Below, piece by piece: positions 24,242 to 30,552 of a stretch of DNA of 55,697 nucleotides. The notes beneath the pieces are model-generated. The model was given only the letters and a program-made list of their open reading frames with translations, was not told where the DNA came from and searched no databases. The position numbers were made by a program, and so were the translations under genes. This DNA is from CAXTSE01 sp035554115 (lineage in GTDB: Bacteria; Actinomycetota; Actinomycetes; Actinomycetales; Microbacteriaceae), in NCBI GenBank assembly GCA_035554115.1, contig DATMIW010000001.1, forward strand, positions 1 through 55,697, given 5' to 3'. The stretch's first letter is position 1, and every line of letters begins with the position of its first letter.

Positions 24242-25240
24242 ATGAAGCGGATCGATATTCACGCCCACGTTCTCCCTTTGGAGGTCATGGGTAAGGCGGG
24301 AAAGTATGGGCCGGAGCTCATCGTCGGCGATGATGGCTTCACGAGTCTTCGCGTCGGTGAATACCGCAGTCGCTCCGGTGGCAGCGGCGGCTTCACGGAG
24401 GAGCGCCACAAGCCGATGCACCACGCGGATGTGCGGATCGCCGAACTCGACGCGCTCGGCATCGACAAGATGGGTGTGACGATCAGCCCGCTGTTCTATC
24501 TGTACTGGGCAGAGGACGAGATCCGGGTGCCGTTCGCCGCGGCCCAGAACGACGGCTTGGCGGACTATTGCGCCGAGGACACGTCTCGACTGTTCTGGAG
24601 CGCCACGCTGCCCTTGCCCAACGTCGAGGCCTCGATCGCGGAGGTTCGGCGCGCAGTGGCTCTGGGCGCGAAGGGAATCAACATCGGCACCGGCGATTTC
24701 GACGGCGTCGATCTCGACGACAAGCGCCTCTGGCCGCTCTATGAAGAGATCGAGCGCAGCGGCCTGCCCATCCTTCTTCATCCCTATCCGCTGGTCATGG
24801 CGGACGGCGCGGAAGACCGCTACAACCTGTCGTGGATCGTGGGCTACAACTACCAGGAGACCGTGGCGTTTGCCCACCTGATTCTGGGCGGGGTGTTCGA
24901 CGACTTTCCCCAGCTCAGGGTCGTCATCACTCACGGTGGCGGGGCGGTGCCGTACCAGATCGGTCGCATCGAAGAGGCGCGCAAGACGCAGCCAGGAGTG
25001 CGGGCGCTCAAGCCGGTCGAGGAGTATCGCGACAACGTCTACTACGAACTGCTGCTCCACGACCTGCGATCGCGGCGCTTCCTCGTCGACTTCGCCGGAT
25101 CGGATCGGCTCCTTGTCGGCGACAACTTCGGCGGGTGGGACGAGTCGAACGGCTTCGAGATGCTTGAAGAGCTGGGTCTTCCTGAGAAGGATCGCGATCT
25201 GATCGCGGGCGGCAACGCCATCCGACTCTTCAAGCTGTGA
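24242..25240 (+). CDS. Amidohydrolase 2 (ACMSD-type decarboxylase/hydrolase)
   Basis: A 332-residue amidohydrolase-2 protein beginning MKRIDIHAHVLP with the HxH metal pair. ILLHPYPLVMADG (metal His), ITHGGGAVPYQIGRIEEA and the metal Asp in GDNFGGWDE follow in the expected order. Same family as the gene at 21241, so the cluster holds two potential decarboxylases or ring-hydrolysing enzymes with diverged specificity. ATG 24242 with GAAAGG ten bases upstream. The frame is open further upstream to 24107, but that part is unlike the family and covers the promoter. It lies 65 bases before the P450 gene, with a regulatory palindrome between. Confidence 0.9.
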   Translation: MKRIDIHAHVLPLEVMGKAGKYGPELIVGDDGFTSLRVGEYRSRSGGSGGFTEERHKPMHHADVRIAELDALGIDKMGVTISPLFYLYWAEDEIRVPFAAAQNDGLADYCAEDTSRLFWSATLPLPNVEASIAEVRRAVALGAKGINIGTGDFDGVDLDDKRLWPLYEEIERSGLPILLHPYPLVMADGAEDRYNLSWIVGYNYQETVAFAHLILGGVFDDFPQLRVVITHGGGAVPYQIGRIEEARKTQPGVRALKPVEEYRDNVYYELLLHDLRSRRFLVDFAGSDRLLVGDNFGGWDESNGFEMLEELGLPEKDRDLIAGGNAIRLFKL

Positions 25241-25244
25241 CTAA

Positions 25245-25258
25245 AACAGGATCCTGAT
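25245..25258. promoter_or_regulatory. AACAGGATCCTGAT operator upstream of P450
   Basis: 13 of 14 positions match a perfect ATCAGGATCCTGAT palindrome; it lies 47 bases before the P450 start codon and directly after the amidohydrolase stop. Core AGGATCCT is fully symmetric. Confidence 0.65.
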
Positions 25259-25305
25259 ACCATTGGTCTCGATTGACCCTGTCGACTTCAAGGAGGAAGT
25301 GACCT

Positions 25306-26514
25306 GTGGCTACCCTCGCCGAAACCGTGACGCTGCGCGATCTTGAGAACGATCCGTACCCGCTCTACAAAGAACTGCGTCAGCAGCCCGCGCCCGTGAC
25401 CTTCGTTCCCGCGGTAGGAGCCTGGCTGGTCTCTCGATGGGATGAGTGCGTCGAGGCCGGCGCCGACCCGAGCCGCTTCGCCAAGCTCTCCTTCGGTCCC
25501 GATATCGCCCGGACCACCGGCACCTACGCGGTAAACAACATGGACGGCGCCAAGCAAGCGGACCTTCGTCGCGGGGTCGACCCCGCCGTAGAACCCCGTC
25601 GCGTGCTGGCCAGCGTGGACGACGTCGTTCAGCCCATCGCCAAGGCATATGTCGACAGGATCAAGAACAACGGTACGGCCGACATCACCGCCGAGTACTT
25701 CGAGCCCGTCAGCGTCGAGGCCCTGCGCCACGTCATGGGTCTCGATGGGCTCGTTGACACCGCCACCTTCACGCGGTGGTTCTCTGACATGTCGATGGGC
25801 GGTACCAACTGGGCCGATGACCCCGAAGTCTGGGAGAAGTCCGATCGCGCAACGCGCGAGATCGACGAGGTCGTGGGGGCTGAGCTCGAGCGCCTGCGCA
25901 GCAGCGGCGTTCCCAACGATGGAATGCTCTGGCACATGCTCTTCGCGGGCAGGCAGGGCTCGAACCCGCGCACCAACGACGAGGTCATCCCCACTCTCAA
26001 GGTGATCATCATCGGCGGTGCGCAAGAGCCCGGACACTCCGCGGCAACCGCGACCCTCGGACTCTTGCAGAATCCGGATCAGATGGCCGATGTGCTCGAC
26101 GACCTGGATCTCATCCCCGCGGTCGTGCACGAATCGCTGCGGTGGATCTCGCCCTTGGCCGTCACCGAGCGTCGCGCTATCGGCGAGCAGGTGCTCGGCG
26201 GTGTCACGATCCCGGCGGGCGACCGGGTCGCCATCTCGCTCGCGTCCGCCAACCATGACGAGTCGAAGTTCGAGAACCCCGAGCTGTTCGACATTCACCG
26301 CAAGCGTCATCCGAACCAGGCTTTCGGGCATGGCGAGCACCTGTGCGCCGGTCATTTCTTCGCAAGGCACATCGAACGGATCATGCTCGAAGAGGTGCTC
26401 CCCGAGCTCCCGAACCTGCGCCTGGATCCCGACAACGAACCGTGGATCCGTGGCTACGCCTTCCGCGCACCGAAGCGACTTCCCGTTCTGTGGGATGCGC
26501 CGGGTGCCGTGTGA
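25306..26514 (+). CDS. Cytochrome P450 monooxygenase
   Basis: A 402-residue soluble bacterial P450. The heme-thiolate loop reads FGHGEHLCAGHFFAR with the Cys axial ligand, and the ESLRW K-helix ExxR is present. The I-helix stretch IIIGGAQEPGHSAAT lacks the canonical acid-alcohol pair: the Thr position is Pro. It hydroxylates or O-dealkylates a substrate using O2 and electrons from the reductase encoded immediately downstream. GTG 25306 follows an excellent AAGGAGGAAG site. The stop overlaps the reductase GTG start. With a LigM-like demethylase elsewhere in the window, O-demethylation of a methoxy-aromatic is a plausible role (as in the guaiacol GcoA/GcoB pair), but hydroxylation of another substrate is equally possible. 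Confidence 0.94.
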   Translation: MATLAETVTLRDLENDPYPLYKELRQQPAPVTFVPAVGAWLVSRWDECVEAGADPSRFAKLSFGPDIARTTGTYAVNNMDGAKQADLRRGVDPAVEPRRVLASVDDVVQPIAKAYVDRIKNNGTADITAEYFEPVSVEALRHVMGLDGLVDTATFTRWFSDMSMGGTNWADDPEVWEKSDRATREIDEVVGAELERLRSSGVPNDGMLWHMLFAGRQGSNPRTNDEVIPTLKVIIIGGAQEPGHSAATATLGLLQNPDQMADVLDDLDLIPAVVHESLRWISPLAVTERRAIGEQVLGGVTIPAGDRVAISLASANHDESKFENPELFDIHRKRHPNQAFGHGEHLCAGHFFARHIERIMLEEVLPELPNLRLDPDNEPWIRGYAFRAPKRLPVLWDAPGAV

Positions 26515-27464
26515 GCGACATGTCCGGCCTCGATCTCGTCCTCTCGGATCGGCATCGCACCACGCATAGGATCTCGACGTTCACCTTTCAGCGGGCGGAT
26601 GGACAGCCTCTCCCGCAGTGGGAACCCGGCGCACATATTTCCCTCCGCCTGCCGGGAGGGCACCTGCGGGACTACTCGCTGTGCGGTGATCCCGCAGAGG
26701 AGCTCAGCTGGACTGTCGCGGTCCAGCGGGATCCCACCGGCCGTGGCGGCTCGATGGAACTTCATGACAACGTTGCTATCGGCGACAGGGTGCGATCCGC
26801 CGCTCCTGTCAACTCGTTCCACCTCCGGCCCGCTGGGCGGTATCTCTTCATTGCCGGCGGAATCGGGATCACCCCGATCGTTCCCATGATCGAGAGCCTC
26901 GAGCGCAGTGGACACAGTGACTGGTCACTTCTGTACCTGGTGCGCGAGCGGCGCGAGGCAGTGTTCCTCGACCGGCTCAGCGACCCGGAGCGGGTCACTC
27001 TCTGGGTGTCGGAGGAGCAGGGGCGGTTCGATCTCACCGCGTTCCGCGAGCGATTCGACGACGGCACCGAGATCTATGCCTGCGGTCCAACCGGAATGCT
27101 CACGCAGCTCGAAGAGATGGCTGCCGATGCCGGCGATCGCTTCCATCGGGAGTTCTTCAGCGGTGTGGCCGACATCCCCCTCACCGAGGATGAGGCCTTC
27201 GAGGTCATACTCGCGACGACGGGGACGACGGTGACCGTCCATCCGCACGAATCCATACTGTCTGCCGTGGAGGCGGCGGTGCCCGGCCTCAGCATCTACC
27301 AGTCATGCCTCGAGGGTGTGTGTGGATCGTGCGAGACAGCTGTGCTTGCTGGTGTGCCCGATCACCGCGACCTCGTGCTGACGCGCCGTCAGAAGGAACG
27401 CAACGACCGCATGATGATCTGTGTGTCGCGGTGCGAGGGAACGCAGCTGACGCTCGAGCTGTAA
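26511..27464 (+). CDS. PDR/VanB-type reductase (flavin, NAD and C-terminal 2Fe-2S domains)
   Basis: A 317-residue oxygenase reductase. Flavin-binding segment RDYSLCGDP (RxYS-type), NAD-binding IAGGIGITPIVPMI and YACGPTGML, then a plant-type ferredoxin domain with cysteines in SCLEGVCGSCETA and a fourth at MMICVSR. This order (flavin, NAD, 2Fe-2S) is that of phthalate dioxygenase reductase and VanB. It passes electrons from NAD(P)H to the P450. GTG 26511 overlaps the P450 TGA (GTGA); ATG 26520 is a possible alternative. It resembles the reductase half of P450RhF-type fusions but as a separate gene. Confidence 0.92.
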   Translation: MSDMSGLDLVLSDRHRTTHRISTFTFQRADGQPLPQWEPGAHISLRLPGGHLRDYSLCGDPAEELSWTVAVQRDPTGRGGSMELHDNVAIGDRVRSAAPVNSFHLRPAGRYLFIAGGIGITPIVPMIESLERSGHSDWSLLYLVRERREAVFLDRLSDPERVTLWVSEEQGRFDLTAFRERFDDGTEIYACGPTGMLTQLEEMAADAGDRFHREFFSGVADIPLTEDEAFEVILATTGTTVTVHPHESILSAVEAAVPGLSIYQSCLEGVCGSCETAVLAGVPDHRDLVLTRRQKERNDRMMICVSRCEGTQLTLEL

Positions 27465-27482
27465 CCCTCCGACGGCGGCCGA

Positions 27483-28433
27483 CTACTTGATGGCAACCGG
27501 GTTGAGAGGTCCGCCGACAGCCCCGGTGAACGGCAACGGCGGCGCCACGAACAGGAACTCGTACTTTCCATCGGCTGCGCAGGCGTCAGAAAGTCGGTCA
27601 AAGTCGAAGATCTCGCCGAACGGCATCCCCGCGTTCACGATGAGTACGACGTGTAGGGGTTGCCAGATCTCATCTGTCTCGTTGGGGCGCACCTCGAGAC
27701 CCCAGGTGTCGGCGGCGACTGCCGCGATTTCGTGCTCGAAGACCCATTTCGCGCCGGACAGGTTGAGACCGGGGGCATCGCCGCCGGCGTAATCCCCCCA
27801 TCCATTCTTCTTGCCGCGTGCGAGGTGGCCGGTACGCAGCAGCAGAATGTCCCCCGACTCGATTTCAACCCCGAGCTCAGCTGCCGCATGTTCGATCTCG
27901 CGTGCACCGATGCCGTGGCCGGGTTCGAGCCAGTCGAGGCCGAGTACGCGAGGAAAATCGAGAAGGATGCCCCGAGTTACGAAGGAGTCGCGCCAGTTCT
28001 CGACGCCGTGCACCTTGGCACCTCGGCTCGTCACGAGCTCCGGGCCCAGGTCGTTGTACATCTTGTCGTTATAGAAGATGTGCGAGAGGGCGTCCCACTG
28101 GGTGCCCGACTGCAGCGGCATGTGGATCGCGTCGTCTGCCCATCGCAGACCCGGAGCGTGATTCTGCTCGCCGGCCAAAGCGTCAAGCCCGTCTTGCATC
28201 ATGTAGAGGATCGGATTGTTGCGGCCGTAAGAGCCGTTCATAGGTCCGTTGACGTCGTACGGCAGAGCACACGACACGACCTGCCCCGTGCGCACGAGGG
28301 ATGTTGCGCGCACGACCTTCTCGGGAGTCACGTAGTTCAGGGTGCCGAGCACGTCATCCGGCCCCCATTTGCCCCAGTTGCGGCAGCTCTCGGCTATCAC
28401 TTCCACCTCGGCGGCGGTGAGCTTGTCAGTCAT
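27483..28433 (-). CDS. Cyclase-family hydrolase (kynurenine-formamidase-like fold)
   Basis: A 316-residue member of the 'cyclase' family of metal-dependent hydrolases. The metal segment appears as SGTQWDALSH, the Gln-variant of HxGTHxDxPxH. DILLLRTGHLARG, a central AADTWGLEVRPNE and a C-terminal hydrophobic VAPPLPFTGAVGGPLNPVAI complete the family pattern. Such enzymes hydrolyse amides, lactones or ring structures. ATG 28433 is preferred; an upstream ATG at 28493 would overlap the acyl-CoA synthetase end by 26 bases. Downstream of, and probably cotranscribed with, the acyl-CoA synthetase, convergent with the reductase. Confidence 0.87.
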   Translation of the reverse strand: MTDKLTAAEVEVIAESCRNWGKWGPDDVLGTLNYVTPEKVVRATSLVRTGQVVSCALPYDVNGPMNGSYGRNNPILYMMQDGLDALAGEQNHAPGLRWADDAIHMPLQSGTQWDALSHIFYNDKMYNDLGPELVTSRGAKVHGVENWRDSFVTRGILLDFPRVLGLDWLEPGHGIGAREIEHAAAELGVEIESGDILLLRTGHLARGKKNGWGDYAGGDAPGLNLSGAKWVFEHEIAAVAADTWGLEVRPNETDEIWQPLHVVLIVNAGMPFGEIFDFDRLSDACAADGKYEFLFVAPPLPFTGAVGGPLNPVAIK

Positions 28434-28449
28434 TGCTAGGTCCGATCTT

Positions 28450-28473
28450 CTCGTCAGGGTTAACTCGTCAGGG
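28450..28473. repeat. Short direct repeat CTCGTCAGGG x2
   Basis: CTCGTCAGGG at 28450-28459 and again at 28464-28473 with a 4-bp TTAA spacer, between the acyl-CoA synthetase stop and the cyclase start. It may be a small regulatory site or a slippage product. Confidence 0.45.
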
Positions 28474-30447
28474 GTTAGGCGGCTGAGGTCCATGGTCAAT
28501 GGCCGATGTGGGCAGCGTGTCGAGTGCACTCGGGTTCTCGAGCGCTGTGAGGTCACCGAGGTCTGCACCCAGGTAGACGGCACGCGCCACCCGGCGAAGG
28601 ATCTTGCCGTTACGGGTTTTCGGCAACTCGGGCACGATGTGGATCGCCTTCGGCGTCACCGTCGGGCCAAGGTGCGCGCGAATGAGACGCACAATCTCTG
28701 CCGACGCCTCCTCGTGATCGGCACCCGGCGTGAGAACGGCGAAGACGACGAGGGCCTCGCCTTTGAGATCGTCGGGAACGCTGACGGCAGCGGATTCGAC
28801 GACAGCAGGATGCACTCCCGCCGCGGATTCGATCTCTGCAGGTCCGACGCGCTTGCCCGCGATGTTCATCGTGTCGTCAGACCTCCCGAGGAGGTACCAA
28901 TAGCCGTCCGCGTCGACATATCCGAAGTCGCCCTGATGCCACAGGCCGGGAAAGCGCGTCCAGTAGGCCTCGGTGTAGCGCGCGTCGTCGTTCCAGAGGG
29001 AGCTCGACATTCCTGGCCATGGACCGCGCACAACGAGCTCCCCGACTTCCGAGCGCACAGACACACCGTCGTCGTCGACGATGTCGCTCAGCACACCGAG
29101 CGGGGGACCGTTGAAGGCCATCGGCTTCTGCGGCAGCAGCGTGGAACCCACGAGCAGCGATCCCCCCACCTCGGTGCCGCCCGAGATGTTGACGATCGGT
29201 AGCCGGCCGCCTCCGACAACCTCGAAGCACCACATCCAGGGCTCGAGATTCCAGGGCTCGCCGGTGCTTGCGAGTGCGCAAAGTCGGGATAGGTCGTGCC
29301 GCGCAGGATGCTCGTCGCCGTGCCGCGACAGGGCTCGGATCGCGGTGGGGGAGATGCCGAGAACTGTCACCCCGAGATTCGCCGTGACTTCCCAGAGGCG
29401 ATCCGGCCGCGGCCAATCCGGGGTGCCCTCAAAGAGCGCTGCCGTGCCGCCGTTGCTCAGGGCCGCGGTAATGACCACCCCGCCCATGATCCACCCCATG
29501 TCGGTCACCCAGAGCAGAGTCTGCGTTTCGTCAATTCCGAGGCCGTGACGCGTCTCCATGGCGACTTTGAGCGGCCATCCCCCGTGGGTGTGCACGGCGC
29601 CTTTGGGCCGACCCGTGCTGCCGGAGGTGAACATGAGGTAGCAGGGATCCTCGGCCCGCATCGGGACCGCATCGCGGACGGGGTCGGCCGAGGGTACGAC
29701 GTCGTGCCACCACACGTCGCGGCCCGCTTTCATCGGAGTCTCCACACCCGTGCGGCGGAGAACGATCACGGCCTCCACGTTGAGGTCGGCGATCGCGGCG
29801 TCGACAGTCTCTTTCAAAGGAATCGTCTTGCCGCGTCGGAAAGACCCGTCCGCGGTGATGAGATAACGGGCTCCCGACTGTTCCATCCGCTCGCGGATCG
29901 CCGGGGCCGCGTAGCCACTAAACATCGGAACAATCACCGCGCCGATCTTTACAACAGCGAGGATCGCGGACACGGATTCGGGGACCATCGGGATGACGAG
30001 TCCGACGGTGTCTCCGATCCCGACTCCGAGAGCCCGGAGCGCTCCGGCGGTGCGGTCGATCTCGTCTTTCAGAGCCGAGTAGGACACTGTGCGCCGAGAG
30101 CCGTCCTCGCCCTCCCAGCGAATCGCGTCGGCATCGCCGCGTCCCTCGTCGACCCATCGATCCACGGTGTAGTCCGCCCAGTTGAGCTGTCCTCCGCGGA
30201 AGAAGCGAGTGTGTGCGATGCCCGCAGATGAGTCGACGACCTCGTCATAGAGGGTGCTCCAGCGGATGCCGACATCTTCGCTTCCGACCCGCCAGTACCA
30301 GGCGGGGTCGGCTGTGGCGCGCCGGGTGACCGCGTCGATGTCGGCGAGCCCGTGGCGTGCCGCCATGCGCCCGAGAGGTGAGGCGGAGAAGGCCTCGGGT
30401 TTCGGCGTCCAGACGATCGGCAGGGACTCCAGATGTTCGAGGACCAT
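28468..30447 (-). CDS. Acyl-CoA synthetase (AcsA/AMP-forming ligase)
   Basis: A 659-residue AMP-forming CoA ligase of the acetyl-/acyl-CoA synthetase type. The ATP motif MFTSGSTGRPKGAVHTHGG is followed by NISGGTEVGGS, the adenylate-binding HQGDFGYVDADGYWYLLGR, and the catalytic lysine region PKTRNGKILRRVAR. A hydrophobic IPMVPESVSAILAVVKIGA helix is also typical. It activates an organic acid with ATP and CoA, presumably the product of the ring-cleavage genes or the primary substrate. ATG 30447 marks the natural N-terminus; a longer in-frame start at 30570 runs into the divergent regulator. Divergent from the STAND/BTAD regulator, which may control it. Confidence 0.91.
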   Translation of the reverse strand: MVLEHLESLPIVWTPKPEAFSASPLGRMAARHGLADIDAVTRRATADPAWYWRVGSEDVGIRWSTLYDEVVDSSAGIAHTRFFRGGQLNWADYTVDRWVDEGRGDADAIRWEGEDGSRRTVSYSALKDEIDRTAGALRALGVGIGDTVGLVIPMVPESVSAILAVVKIGAVIVPMFSGYAAPAIRERMEQSGARYLITADGSFRRGKTIPLKETVDAAIADLNVEAVIVLRRTGVETPMKAGRDVWWHDVVPSADPVRDAVPMRAEDPCYLMFTSGSTGRPKGAVHTHGGWPLKVAMETRHGLGIDETQTLLWVTDMGWIMGGVVITAALSNGGTAALFEGTPDWPRPDRLWEVTANLGVTVLGISPTAIRALSRHGDEHPARHDLSRLCALASTGEPWNLEPWMWCFEVVGGGRLPIVNISGGTEVGGSLLVGSTLLPQKPMAFNGPPLGVLSDIVDDDGVSVRSEVGELVVRGPWPGMSSSLWNDDARYTEAYWTRFPGLWHQGDFGYVDADGYWYLLGRSDDTMNIAGKRVGPAEIESAAGVHPAVVESAAVSVPDDLKGEALVVFAVLTPGADHEEASAEIVRLIRAHLGPTVTPKAIHIVPELPKTRNGKILRRVARAVYLGADLGDLTALENPSALDTLPTSAIDHGPQPPNP

Positions 30448-30552
30448 GCTGCAACTCTCGACCCAGCGCGTTACTCCAGGCGTTATCGAGCAGCGCACGG
30501 CGCGTTCCCGAAGGCGGAGATACAATTTGGTGACGAGGGGAAGCCGCCACCG

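Noticed and set aside
30433..30552. N-terminal extension of the STAND regulator
   Set aside because: The open frame upstream of ATG 30553 overlaps the divergent acyl-CoA synthetase start and has no family-like sequence.
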